This document shows, in pieces, positions 7,653 through 16,328 of a DNA stretch of 64,000 nucleotides. Below the pieces are notes generated by a model. It saw only the letters and a list, made by a program, of their open reading frames with translations. It was not told the DNA's origin and searched no databases. The stretch comes from Streptomyces sp. NBC_01497 (GTDB lineage Bacteria; Actinomycetota; Actinomycetes; Streptomycetales; Streptomycetaceae), in contig NZ_CP109427.1 in NCBI RefSeq assembly GCF_036250695.1, positions 7,812,001 through 7,876,000 of the forward strand, written 5' to 3'. Position 1 is the stretch's first letter, and each line of letters begins with the position of its first letter. Both the position numbers and the translations under genes were made by a program.

Positions 7653-8558
7653 TCACGGGCGGCCGAGTTCGGCCGAGATGCGCGCCAGCTGCTCCAGCCG
7701 CTGCTCCAGCGTCGGGTGCGAGGAGAACAGTCGGCCGAGGCTCTGCTTCGAGGCGAAGGCCGGCACGAAGTAGAAGGCGTTGTACGGTTCGGCCCGCCGC
7801 AGGTCCTGCGTCGGGATGCGCGCCATCTGCCCGCTCACCTTGGTCAGTGCGGAGGCGAGCGCCGAAGGCCGGCCGGTCAGCTGCGCGGCGGCGCGGTCCG
7901 CGGAGAGCTCGCGGTACCGGGAGAGCAGCCGTGTCAGCAGGAATCCGATCACGTACACCAGCGCGCTTGCCAGCGGGATCAGCAGGATCGCGATTCCCGC
8001 GGGCCCGGCGCTCCGCGCGCTCCTCGACAGTCCACTGAAGAGGGCGATCCGCGTGACCACGCCCGCGAGTACGCCCAGGAAGGAGGCGATGGTCATCACG
8101 GCGACGTCGCGGTGGGCGACGTGGGACATCTCGTGCGCGAGGACGCCTTCCAGTTCCTCCGGCTCCAGCCGGCGCAGCAGGCCGGTGGTGGCGCAGACCA
8201 GGGCGCTGCGTTCGCTGCGGCCGGTGGCGAAGGCGTTCGGTATGTCGCTCCGCGCGATGGCCACCTTGGGTTTGGGCATGTCGGCCAGCGCGCAGATCCG
8301 GTCGACGGCGCCGTGCAGCTCGGGGGCCTGTTCCGGGGTGACCTGGTGCGCCCCCATGCCGAAGGCCGCGATCTTGTCGCTGAACCAGAACTGGGCGACG
8401 AAGAGCCCCGCGGCGAGGATCAGGATGATCGGCCAGAACTTTCCGAGCACGACCAGCAGGACGCCGACGAGGACCACGTACAGCAGGCCGATCAGGAACA
8501 TGGAGGTCACCATGCGGGCGGTCAGACCGCGGTCCTGCGTGTAACGGGTCTGTGTCAT
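7653..8558 (-). CDS. htpX: Zinc metalloprotease HtpX
   Basis: 301 aa, typical HtpX length. Two N-terminal membrane segments (~residues 15-35 and ~38-58) are followed by the HExxH zinc motif in VLAHEMSHVAHRD, two further hydrophobic stretches (~150-215) and the third-ligand region RYRELSADRAAAQLTG, where the Glu completes zinc binding. HtpX is an inner-membrane protease that degrades misfolded membrane proteins. The ATG at 8558 is preceded on the minus strand by a GACGGAGG-like site. An unusually AT-rich element lies ~60 bp upstream (8618-8645), and pspAB follows, so the two probably form an envelope-stress unit. Confidence 0.95.
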   Translation of the reverse strand: MTQTRYTQDRGLTARMVTSMFLIGLLYVVLVGVLLVVLGKFWPIILILAAGLFVAQFWFSDKIAAFGMGAHQVTPEQAPELHGAVDRICALADMPKPKVAIARSDIPNAFATGRSERSALVCATTGLLRRLEPEELEGVLAHEMSHVAHRDVAVMTIASFLGVLAGVVTRIALFSGLSRSARSAGPAGIAILLIPLASALVYVIGFLLTRLLSRYRELSADRAAAQLTGRPSALASALTKVSGQMARIPTQDLRRAEPYNAFYFVPAFASKQSLGRLFSSHPTLEQRLEQLARISAELGRP

Positions 8559-8617
8559 GGCACGCCTCCGTCGATTCCAGCTCCTGCCTACATCTTGCTC
8601 CTTCGCGGACCCGAAAG

Positions 8618-8645
8618 TGATAAATGGAATATATGGAAAATGATG
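8618..8645. promoter_or_regulatory. AT-rich element upstream of htpX
   Basis: A 28-bp island almost without GC (containing ggaatatatgga) in DNA that is otherwise over 70% GC. Read on the minus strand it contains two spaced ttccat units and a TATATT hexamer that could serve as a -10 box for htpX. It does not match the CIRCE (HrcA) or HAIR (HspR) consensus. Promoter or operator role is inferred from position and composition. Confidence 0.5.
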
Positions 8646-8795
8646 CCCAAGATCGCCTGGCCGGACGGTCGTCGTCCGGTGCCGGTCCGGGACGGGACCC
8701 CCGGGGCAGCGGACCCCGGGACCCCGGACAGCGGACCCCCGGAAACCCCGGACATGGGACCCCCGGGACGTCGGGCTCCGGGCCCTGAGGCAGCC

Positions 8796-8827
8796 GTGCC
8801 CCGGCCGGAACGCACCGGCCGGGGCAC
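8796..8827 (-). terminator. Perfect hairpin after the GH2 gene
   Basis: Arms gtgccccggccgg (8796-8808) and ccggccggggcac (8815-8827) pair perfectly over 13 bp around a 6-nt loop. The hairpin starts 12 bp past the GH2 stop codon in the direction of transcription, fitting an intrinsic terminator of the GC-rich type without a U-tract. Confidence 0.8.
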
Positions 8828-8838
8828 AGCGGGCGTGA

Positions 8839-11800
8839 TCAGCCCCGGTCGAGGGTGAAACCGGAGATGCGCTGCGCGCCCGAGGCCGTCCCGGGAGCCG
8901 CGCTGGTCAGGTCCAGGCGCACGCTCACGGTGCGGACGGGCGTGAAGGTGACGACGGTCGGGGCGTCGCTGCCGGTCGCCCAGGTGATCGCGGGGTGCTT
9001 CACGGGGGACCACCGGTCGCCGTCCCAGTAGGAGACCGCCAGGGTGGCCGGGAGCGCGTGCGTGCCGTCCACGGTGAAGTTGACGGAGAGCCCCCGCACG
9101 TTCCCGGCGGTCTCCCAGGTGACGGAGACCCAGTCCCCGGGGCGGGCGCCGTTGAAGGCGGGCAGCAGTGCCGTCGCGCTCTTGTTGAAGGCGTTCGACC
9201 ACCCGGTGGCCGGGTTGCCGTCGACCATCGCCGCCGGGAGTGAGGTGTTCGCGCCGGAGTAGCTCGCGTCGGCGACCGGGTAGACCGGCGCGTCCGGGCC
9301 GGGACCGGGCGCGAACCGGACCGGGGCGGTGGCGGCCACCGCGCCGGACGCGCGGGTGGTGCGCACCGACGCGGAGGCGGTGTGCAGGCCGGGCGCGCTC
9401 GCGGTCACGGTGAGGCGGCCCGCGCTGGTGCCCGAGCGGACGATCGCGAGGGCCTTGCCGTGGAAGGCCGTCCGGGTGGTGGCCTGGTACCGCTCGGCGC
9501 TCTCCTGCTGTCCGTTGTCGAGGCCGGCCAGTGAGCCGCCCGATGCCGCGAAGGTGATCAGGTGGTCGGCGCCGGGTACCACGACGCCATGGGAGTCGAT
9601 CACCTCGGCGGTGAAGTAGACGAGCGCGTCGCCGTCCGCGACCGCGGAGGTGCGGTCGGGCGTGAGCCGGATGGTGCTCGGTTCGCCGGCAGTGCGCAGG
9701 ACGTCGGTCGCCACGGTCCTGCCGTTCTTGCGGGCCACCGCCTTCAGCTCCCCGCTGCGAAACGGCACGTCCCAGGTCAGGTGCAGCTTGCCCGCGCTGC
9801 CGTTGGGGCTCGTGTAACTGCCGGGGAAGCGGCCGGTGGTGACCGTCTTGTCGTCACCGCTCGCCTCGGTGGTCTCCAGGTACGTCCGCCCGTCCAGGGT
9901 CTTCTTGGTGTCGAAGCGGCGCACACCGAGCGAACGACCGTTGAGGTAGAGCTCGACCGTGTCCACGTTGGCGTACGCCCACACCTGGACCGTCTCGCCC
10001 GGCTTGTGGTCCGTCCAGTCCATGGGCAGCAGGTGCACCATCGGCTCGGAGGTCCACTGGCTCCGGAAGAGGTGGTACATGTCCTTCGGGAAGCCGGCCG
10101 TGTCGACCGCGCCGAAGAAGGACGCCTTCACCGGGAAGACGCCGTACGGGGTCGGTTCGCCGATGTAGTCCGTGCCCGACCAGAGGAACTCGCCCGCGAA
10201 GAAGGCCCGGTCACGGTCCTTCTTCAGACCGTACTCGCCACTCATGGTCCACGACGCGAGGTTGTTGTCGTAGGACGAGGCGGCGCGCTTGCCCGGGGTG
10301 TAGTTCTCCCCCGTGTTGAGGTGCTCGGGCTCCTGGTAGGCGCCGCGCGTCGAGGTCTCCGAGGACGACTCGGACTCGAAGAGGAACAGGTGCGGGTAGC
10401 GGGCGTGCAGAGCGTCCACCGAGGCCGCGGTGTTGTAGTTCAGTCCGAGGCCGTCGAGTTTGGCGAGCATCAGGTCGGCGGGTGAGCCGACGGCGGGCAG
10501 CGACCGGTACTTGTCGGAGCCGATGACGATCGGGCGGCTGGTGTCGAGGGCGCGGATCGCGGTGATCAGCCCGTCGGCCATGGCCAGACCCGCGGTGCTG
10601 GTGGAGTCGGGGATCTCGTTGCCGATCGACCACATCATCACCGCGGGCGAGTTGCGGGCGGCGTTCACCATCTCCGCGATGTCCAGGGCGCTGTTGGCGT
10701 CGAAGAAGCGGCCGTAGTCGTAGGTGTTCTTGCCGTTGTGCCAGCAGTCGAAGGCCTCGACCATCATGACGATGCCCAGTTCCTCGCAGACGCGGATCAT
10801 CTCCGGCGAGGGCGGGTTGTGCGAGGTCCGGAAGGCGTTGACGCCCATGGACTTCATGATGGACATCTGGCGCAGCACCGCGTCGTAGTGGATCGCGGAA
10901 CCGAGCGCGCCCTGGTCGTGGTGGAGGTCGACCCCCTGGATCTTGGCGTACTCCCCGTTGACGGTCAGTCCGTGTTCCGCGTCGAGGGTGATGTAGCGCA
11001 GGCCGAAGGTGGTGGTGACGGTGTCCACCGTCTCCCCGTGGACCCGGACGTCGCTCTGCAGCGTGTAGCGGTTCTGCGGGGTCGCGTGGGACCAGAGGTC
11101 GGGCCGGTCCACCCGTATCTCCACCGCGACCTGCTGGGCGCCGGCCGTGACCGCCAGCGCCAGCGGTGAACTGGCCTGCGCGACCTTGCGGTTGTCGCGG
11201 TCCCTGACGGTGTGGACCACGGTGGCGGCGACCGGGGCCGCGCTCTCGTTGACGACGCCGATCCGGGCGTGGACGGTGGCGTAGCCGTTGCCGTGGCCGG
11301 GCTTCACCGTGTCGGCGAGGTCCGGCGTGGTCACGTACGTGCCGTGGCGGGCCACATGCACCGGGTCGGTGATGACCAGCCGGGCTGCCCGGTAGATGCC
11401 GCTGCCCGAGTACCAGCGACTGCTGGGGAGCTGGTTGCGGACCTCCACCGCGATCACGTTCGGCGTGCGGCCGTCCGTGTGCAGCAGGTCGGTGATGTCG
11501 AAGGCGAAACCGGTGTAGCCGTAAGGGTGGTTGCCCACCAGCGTTCCGTTGCAGTAGACGTAGCTGTCCATGTAGACGCCGTCGAACTCGACGGAGACGC
11601 GGCGGCCACCGACGGCGGCCGGCAGGGTGAACGATCTGCGGTACCAGCCGAGGCCACCCGGCAGATAACCGGTGCCGCCCGACGTCCCGTTCGCGGTGCT
11701 CGGCGTCTGCTCGATGCTCCAGTCGTGCGGTACGTGGACCGTGCGCCAGCGCGAATCGTCGAAGCCGGGGGTGGCCGCGTCCGCGTAGGCGCCGGTGGGG

Positions 11801-11997
11801 TCGGTGATCCCGGCGGGGTTGACGAGGGCGAAACGCCACCCGTCCGCGAGGTCGACGGTTCTGGGGATCGCGGACCCCGCGGGGCGGGTGTGTTCCGGGT
11901 CCGACTGGGCGCTCGCTGTCCCGGTGAGGCCGGGGAGGGCGGGAACCGCGGCTCCGGCCGCTCCGGCGATCAGGAACGACCTGCGGTTGACGGGCAT
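8839..11997 (-). CDS. Secreted GH2 beta-galactosidase-like glycoside hydrolase
   Basis: 1052 aa. The N-terminus carries a Tat signal (RRSFLIAGAAGAA, export predicted). Then come the GH2 sugar-binding domain (~45-220, with the LGWYRRSF and EFDGVYMDSYVYCNG motifs), an immunoglobulin-like domain (~230-340) and the TIM barrel (~340-640). The acid/base Glu is in SIGNEIP, and the likely nucleophile Glu lies in FLFESESSSETSTRG. C-terminal domains (DUF4982-like, Big-like and a discoidin-like module near ~920-1050) suggest polysaccharide binding. The ATG at 11997 is chosen for the Tat motif and an AAGGG site upstream. Orientation opposite to the neighbouring lacI gene, and the rest of the locus, suggest it removes galactose from xyloglucan-type side chains; this is inferred. 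Confidence 0.9.
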   Translation of the reverse strand: MPVNRRSFLIAGAAGAAVPALPGLTGTASAQSDPEHTRPAGSAIPRTVDLADGWRFALVNPAGITDPTGAYADAATPGFDDSRWRTVHVPHDWSIEQTPSTANGTSGGTGYLPGGLGWYRRSFTLPAAVGGRRVSVEFDGVYMDSYVYCNGTLVGNHPYGYTGFAFDITDLLHTDGRTPNVIAVEVRNQLPSSRWYSGSGIYRAARLVITDPVHVARHGTYVTTPDLADTVKPGHGNGYATVHARIGVVNESAAPVAATVVHTVRDRDNRKVAQASSPLALAVTAGAQQVAVEIRVDRPDLWSHATPQNRYTLQSDVRVHGETVDTVTTTFGLRYITLDAEHGLTVNGEYAKIQGVDLHHDQGALGSAIHYDAVLRQMSIMKSMGVNAFRTSHNPPSPEMIRVCEELGIVMMVEAFDCWHNGKNTYDYGRFFDANSALDIAEMVNAARNSPAVMMWSIGNEIPDSTSTAGLAMADGLITAIRALDTSRPIVIGSDKYRSLPAVGSPADLMLAKLDGLGLNYNTAASVDALHARYPHLFLFESESSSETSTRGAYQEPEHLNTGENYTPGKRAASSYDNNLASWTMSGEYGLKKDRDRAFFAGEFLWSGTDYIGEPTPYGVFPVKASFFGAVDTAGFPKDMYHLFRSQWTSEPMVHLLPMDWTDHKPGETVQVWAYANVDTVELYLNGRSLGVRRFDTKKTLDGRTYLETTEASGDDKTVTTGRFPGSYTSPNGSAGKLHLTWDVPFRSGELKAVARKNGRTVATDVLRTAGEPSTIRLTPDRTSAVADGDALVYFTAEVIDSHGVVVPGADHLITFAASGGSLAGLDNGQQESAERYQATTRTAFHGKALAIVRSGTSAGRLTVTASAPGLHTASASVRTTRASGAVAATAPVRFAPGPGPDAPVYPVADASYSGANTSLPAAMVDGNPATGWSNAFNKSATALLPAFNGARPGDWVSVTWETAGNVRGLSVNFTVDGTHALPATLAVSYWDGDRWSPVKHPAITWATGSDAPTVVTFTPVRTVSVRLDLTSAAPGTASGAQRISGFTLDRG

Positions 11998-12640
11998 AGT
12001 GGGGCCCTTCTCGTCGATACGTGCACACGCCGGCGCCCCGGGACAGGGCGTCCTGGCTGACGGCCCGAGGGGCCTTGAGAACTGACCAGCAATGAACAAA
12101 GTCCACCAAGCACCGGGGATTCTGCCACCGTCGTACCGCGAGGGGTCAAGGGTCGCGCAGTGGCTGTCGGAGCCGCGACGGTCCCGTCGTGCGCGCGAGG
12201 CGGGCCCGCGCCGGTGTCCCCGCGCGGGCCGAGCGGCGCGTCGCGCCTGGTGGGCAGCCCGGTGTCCGGTGAGTGGCCCGCGCCCTCCGGGGCTCCACCG
12301 GAGATCGTTGCTCCAACAACAAGTGGTGCGTTCGCTCTTGCTGCCCCGGGCAGGCCGCCGACGGTCTCCGGTAGCCCTGATGGAAACCGTTGATATTTGT
12401 CGCATGCCGTGTCCCCGGGACCGGTGCCGGGGTCCAGGGGCACGGGCAGCGGCAGGGGTCCCTGGGCAGGGCAGGGCAGGTCAGGTCCTGGTCCGGCGGT
12501 TCCCCTGCCCGAAGGGGCCGAGGAGACGCGCGCCCCCGCGTCGCGCGAGGGGGGAACCGGGAGCCGGTGCCGGCCGCGGGGCGGGGAGCCGGCCCGCCCG
12601 TTGGATACGATGGCCGCACGTGTCGTGGAAGGGCTCGAAG
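11998..12640. promoter_or_regulatory. Divergent intergenic region, GH2 gene / lacI-type regulator
   Basis: 643 bp. Open frames run through it but lack a start signal and good codon bias, so I do not call a gene. An AT-richer patch at 12381-12399 (ggaaaccgttgatatttgt) has a central CG and could be a degenerate LacI-type site, but it is not a good palindrome and is unlike the perfect one at 14046-14059. The rest is GC-rich with many short repeats. Confidence 0.4.
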
Positions 12641-13708
12641 ATGGCCACCATCAGGGACGTCGCCCAGCGCGCGGGGGTCGCTCCGAGCACCGTCTCGTAC
12701 GTGTTGAACGGCTCGCGTTCGATCTCCGAGGAGACGCGGCGCCGGGTGCGCGAGGCCATCGACGGCCTCGGCTATCACCCGCGCGCCAGCGCCAGGACGC
12801 TGCGCAGCAGCCGCACCAGCGTGATCGCGCTCGCGCTGCCGCGCGCCGCCGGCGGCCTGCACGCCGTGGACGGCAGGTTCGCCATCGAACTGAGCGACGC
12901 CGCCCACGTCCTCGGGTACGACCTGCTGCTGACCACCAGCCAGGACAAGGCCGAGGGGCTTCGCCGGGTGGCGCTGAGCGGCCTCGCGGACGCGGCGGTG
13001 CTGATGGCCGTGGACATGGAGGACGCCCGTATCGACGTCGTCCGCGAAGTGGCCTTCCCCGCCGCCCTGATCGGTAGGCCCGCCGACGAGGACGCACTGC
13101 CGTGGACGGACCTCGACTGGGCCGAGGCGGCGGCGATGACCGTACGCGCCCTGGCTGCGGCGGGGCACCGGCAGATGGTGTACCTGGCCCCCGCCCGGCG
13201 CGAGGTGGACTCCCGCCGCAGTTACGCGCTGCGCGGTATCGCGGGAGCGCGGCAGGGGGCGGCGGGGACGGGCTGCGCCGTCGAGGTGGCTCATGCCGTG
13301 GACGACCCGGCCCGGATGGCGGCGCTGCTGCGCGAGCTGTTCGCGCGTCACGCCACCGAGCGGCGGCCGACCGCTCTGGTGGTGCAGCACCCCTCGGCCC
13401 ACCACCACATCCTGACGTCGATGTACGCGGCGACGGGGCTGCGGGTGCCCGAGGACCTGACGATGGTGGTCGTCGGCACGCTGCCGGGGGACCCGCCCAG
13501 CAGTGTGCTGCCCCGGGTCGAACTGCCGGTGGCGACGCTGGCCGCCGAGGTCACGCGGCTCGCGGTGGCGGCGGCCGAGGCGCTGCGGACACCGCACGCG
13601 GGCACCGGGGAGCCGGACGCACGGCTGCTCGCCGCGTCCGTGGGGCACCTGCTGATCCCACCGGTCCTGCTGCCAGGATCCGGGCCGGGCCTGCTGCCGC
13701 CCGGCTGA
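12641..13708 (+). CDS. LacI-family transcriptional regulator
   Basis: 355 aa. The N-terminal DNA-binding domain starts MATIRDVAQRAGVAPSTVSYVLNGSRSISEETRRRV, followed by the hinge helix (HPRASARTLRSSRT) and a periplasmic-binding-protein-like effector domain to the C-terminus. The ATG at 12641 is chosen because the HTH begins there and GGAAGGG lies upstream; the frame is open further upstream but that part is low-quality sequence. It sits between the GH2 gene and the sugar importer/hydrolase operon and most likely represses both in the absence of an oligosaccharide inducer. The palindrome at 14046-14059 is the best candidate operator. Confidence 0.93.
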   Translation: MATIRDVAQRAGVAPSTVSYVLNGSRSISEETRRRVREAIDGLGYHPRASARTLRSSRTSVIALALPRAAGGLHAVDGRFAIELSDAAHVLGYDLLLTTSQDKAEGLRRVALSGLADAAVLMAVDMEDARIDVVREVAFPAALIGRPADEDALPWTDLDWAEAAAMTVRALAAAGHRQMVYLAPARREVDSRRSYALRGIAGARQGAAGTGCAVEVAHAVDDPARMAALLRELFARHATERRPTALVVQHPSAHHHILTSMYAATGLRVPEDLTMVVVGTLPGDPPSSVLPRVELPVATLAAEVTRLAVAAAEALRTPHAGTGEPDARLLAASVGHLLIPPVLLPGSGPGLLPPG

Positions 13709-14000
13709 TTCCCGGGGCGGCGCAGGCACCGCTGAGGCCGATCCGCCGCGCAGGTACCGGCGCGCGGCGCCGCGCGCGTGCCGTCGCGCGCCCGGCCCGT
13801 ACCGCTGTGCCTGCGCCGCCGACCGGCCGCCCCGATGCGCCCGTTCGGCGGGTGGCTCTTTCCCTCTCGTGGCGCGTCATGCCCACCGCGTCCGCGTACC
13901 GCCCGGTGTACGGGCCCACGCGGCACGCGGCACTTCATGGCGTCCACGCCGTCCGGTGCCGGCGTGCCGGGAGTGGGACCCCGGGTTTCGTACCGGAGTC
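13709..14000. other. Intergenic region after lacI
   Basis: No gene supported. A perfect 18-bp palindrome of alternating GC (13760-13777) about 50 bp past the lacI stop could act as a terminator. The remaining DNA leads into the importer promoter (14001-14029). Confidence 0.45.
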
Positions 14001-14029
14001 TTGTCGGGGTCCCCGCCAGCGCCTAGCAT
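14001..14029 (+). promoter_or_regulatory. Promoter of the sugar importer operon
   Basis: TTGTCG (14001-14006) and TAGCAT (14024-14029) are separated by exactly 17 bp, a good match to the principal-sigma (HrdB) consensus. A start of transcription near 14036 is expected. The -35 is flanked by the inverted pair gggacccc (13975-13982) and ggggtccc (14006-14013). The LacI-type palindrome begins about 10 bp downstream of the predicted start point. Confidence 0.75.
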
Positions 14030-14045
14030 CACCGCGTCGCCCCAG

Positions 14046-14059
14046 TCGAATCGATTCGA
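14046..14059. promoter_or_regulatory. Perfect 14-bp palindrome, probable LacI-family operator
   Basis: tcgaatcgattcga is fully self-complementary, with the central CG step expected of LacI/GalR operators. It lies just downstream of the predicted transcription start and 70 bp before the binding-protein gene, where a bound repressor would block initiation or early elongation. The adjacent LacI gene is the natural candidate regulator. The binding itself is inferred. Confidence 0.75.
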
Positions 14060-14128
14060 TGATGGTCCGCTTCCCCGGGTGACCTCCGCGTTCTCACCGA
14101 GTCGCAGACCGAACGGAGAGCCCCGACC

Positions 14129-15358
14129 ATGCTTTTGATCCGCCGTCGCCGCCGGGCGGCGGTCGCGATGTCCGCCGCCGCGCTGGCGGCGTCCGCGCTC
14201 ACGGGATGCGCGAGTGTCCCCGACCCGGGCACCATCACGGTGCTCAACTCCGCCACCGACAGCCTGGAACACCAGCAGGAACAGGCGTACTTCGACCGCT
14301 GCGCCAAACCCCTCGGCGTCCGGGTGCGCCAGACGAGCGTGCCGGCCGACCAGGTCAGCTCCAAGGCCCTGAGGATGGCCTCCTCCCACTCGCTGACGGA
14401 CATCCTCGAACTGGACGGTTCCGAGGTGCCGCAGTTCGCGGGGACCGGCGGACTCGTCCCCGTACGGCAGGCGGGGGTCGATGTATCGGGCATGTCGGGC
14501 AGCGCGGTCACCATGGGCAGTTACCGGGGCACGCAGTACGGAGTGGCACGAGCGGTCAACTCCCTGGCCCTGATCTACAACACGGATCTGCTCCACAAAG
14601 CGGGCCTGCGACCGCCCAGGACCTGGGACGAGTTGAAGCAGACGGCCAAGAAACTCACCCATGGATCGACATTCGGCATGGCGTTCAGCGCGACGCCCGA
14701 CGCCGACGGCGTCTACCAGTTCCTGCCGTTCTTCTGGTCGGCCGGCGGGGACGAGGCACACCTGGACGACGGCAAGGGTGCGCCCGCCCTCCAGCTGTGG
14801 AAGGACCTGGTGTCCGAGAAGGCCGCCTCCAGCGCGGTGGTCACCTGGAACCAGCAGGACGTCAACGACCAGTTCATCGCCGGCAGGGCGGCCATGATGG
14901 TGAACGGCCCGTGGCAGGTCCCGGTGCTCAGCGCCCACAAGGACCTGCACTGGGCCGTCGCGACGATCCCGGTGCCGCACGCCGGCGAACCCCCGGTGCC
15001 CCCCATCGGCGGCACGGTGATGACGATCCCGCAGACCAAGGACAAGGGCCGGCAGCGAACCGCCGCGAAGATCATCAACTGTCTCAACGAGCAGCACAAC
15101 CAGGTGGCATGGGGCGAGTCCGTCAACAACGTACCCACGCTCACGGCGGCGTCCGCGCAGTACAAGAAGCAGAACCCGAAGCTGGCCGCGTTCGCGGACG
15201 AGGTCGCCACCGCCAGGTCGCGCACCGACCGGGTCGGTGCGAACTGGCCCGTCGTCTCGGACGCGCTGGCCGGCGCCTTCCAGTCCGTACTGACCGGCGG
15301 CGCGGGGCCGCAGGCGGCACTGCGGCAGGCCCAGACCCGGGCCGCGGCCGGCGAGTGA
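14129..15358 (+). CDS. Sugar ABC transporter substrate-binding lipoprotein
   Basis: 409 aa. A charged N-terminus (RRRRR) and hydrophobic stretch lead to the lipobox LTGC, so Cys27 would be lipidated and the protein anchored outside the membrane. The body is a family 1 extracellular solute-binding protein (TITVLNSATDS..., VNSLALIYNTDLLHKAGL..PPRTWDELKQTAKKL, FIAGRAAMMVNGPW), the class that binds oligosaccharides. The ATG at 14129 has GGAGA 8 bp upstream. The two permease genes follow directly. No ATPase gene is present nearby; Streptomyces importers of this type usually share the ATPase MsiK. The ligand is probably a xyloglucan-type oligosaccharide, judged from the enzymes next door. Confidence 0.93.
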   Translation: MLLIRRRRRAAVAMSAAALAASALTGCASVPDPGTITVLNSATDSLEHQQEQAYFDRCAKPLGVRVRQTSVPADQVSSKALRMASSHSLTDILELDGSEVPQFAGTGGLVPVRQAGVDVSGMSGSAVTMGSYRGTQYGVARAVNSLALIYNTDLLHKAGLRPPRTWDELKQTAKKLTHGSTFGMAFSATPDADGVYQFLPFFWSAGGDEAHLDDGKGAPALQLWKDLVSEKAASSAVVTWNQQDVNDQFIAGRAAMMVNGPWQVPVLSAHKDLHWAVATIPVPHAGEPPVPPIGGTVMTIPQTKDKGRQRTAAKIINCLNEQHNQVAWGESVNNVPTLTAASAQYKKQNPKLAAFADEVATARSRTDRVGANWPVVSDALAGAFQSVLTGGAGPQAALRQAQTRAAAGE

Positions 15359-15371
15359 GGAGATCTTCGAC

Positions 15372-16328
15372 ATGACCGTCACCGCCACCACAGGCGCGCT
15401 CACCGCCGCCCCGTCCAGCCCGCGGGCCTCCGCCGCCCGCAGGCGAAGGGCAGGCCTCGCGCGCTGGTGCTTCGTCGCGCCCGCCGTCCTCTACATGCTG
15501 GCCTTCTTCGGCTACCCGCTCGTACGCAACATCGTGATGAGCTTCCAGCACTACACACCGAGCACCTACTTCACCGGGCGCTCGCCGTTCAACGGGCTGG
15601 ACAACTGGCGCGCGGTGTTCTCGAACCCGCTGTTCGCCCACTCGCTGTGGCACACACTCCTGTTCACCGTCGGTTCCCTGCTCGGGCAGTTCGTGATCGG
15701 CCTCGCCCTCGCGGTGTTCTTCTCCCGCCGCTTCCGCCTGTCAGGCCTCGCGCGCGCCCTCCTGCTGCTGCCGTGGCTGGTGCCGATGGTGGTCACCTCC
15801 ATCGTCTGGCGCAAGCTGCTCGACCAGGACAGCGGGGTCGTCAACAGCCTCCTCGCGGACCTGCACCTCACCTCCGCGCCGGTGCCCTGGCTCAGCAGCC
15901 CGGGAGTGGCACTGCTCTCCGCCGTCCTGGTGAACGTGTGGATCGGCATCCCGTTCAACATGGTGATCCTCTACGGCGGGCTGCAGGAGATACCCCGGGA
16001 CGTGTACGAGGCGGTGGCCCTCGACGGCGCCGGCGCCTGGCGGACCTTCCGGAGTGTGACACTGCCGCTGCTGCGGCCGGTGGTCACGGTGGTGCTCGTC
16101 CTCGGCTTCATGTCCACGGTGAAGATCCTCGACCTGATCCTCGCCCTGACGGCGGGCGGCCCCGCGGACGCCACCCAGACACTGGGCACCGTCACCTATC
16201 AACTTTCTTTCCAGCAACTCGACTTCGGGCAGGGAGCGGTGGTGGGGAACGTACTCATCGCGGTGAGCGCGGTCTTCGCCGTGTTCTACCTGCGTGCCAA
16301 CAGGGCCGACTTCGGCCGGGGAAGGTGA
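15372..16328 (+). CDS. Sugar ABC transporter permease (MalF/UgpA type)
   Basis: 318 aa with six predicted membrane segments. The EAA loop that docks the ATPase is visible (VYEAVALDGAGAWRTFRSVTLPLLRP). The N-terminal ~30 residues are a cytoplasmic Arg/Ala-rich tail before the first membrane helix. The ATG at 15372 follows a strong GAGGAGA site that overlaps the end of the binding-protein gene, 13 bp upstream. The stop codon overlaps the GTG of the next permease gene, so translation of the two is coupled. Confidence 0.94.
   Translation: MTVTATTGALTAAPSSPRASAARRRRAGLARWCFVAPAVLYMLAFFGYPLVRNIVMSFQHYTPSTYFTGRSPFNGLDNWRAVFSNPLFAHSLWHTLLFTVGSLLGQFVIGLALAVFFSRRFRLSGLARALLLLPWLVPMVVTSIVWRKLLDQDSGVVNSLLADLHLTSAPVPWLSSPGVALLSAVLVNVWIGIPFNMVILYGGLQEIPRDVYEAVALDGAGAWRTFRSVTLPLLRPVVTVVLVLGFMSTVKILDLILALTAGGPADATQTLGTVTYQLSFQQLDFGQGAVVGNVLIAVSAVFAVFYLRANRADFGRGR

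Noticed and set aside
8618..8645. CIRCE or HAIR heat-shock operator upstream of htpX
   Set aside because: Sequence lacks the TTAGCACTC-N9-GAGTGCTAA and CTTGAGT-N7-ACTCAAG inverted repeats.
12092..12640. In-frame N-terminal extension of the LacI protein
   Set aside because: The DNA-binding domain starts exactly at ATG 12641 with a ribosome binding site, and the upstream sequence is low-complexity with no homology.
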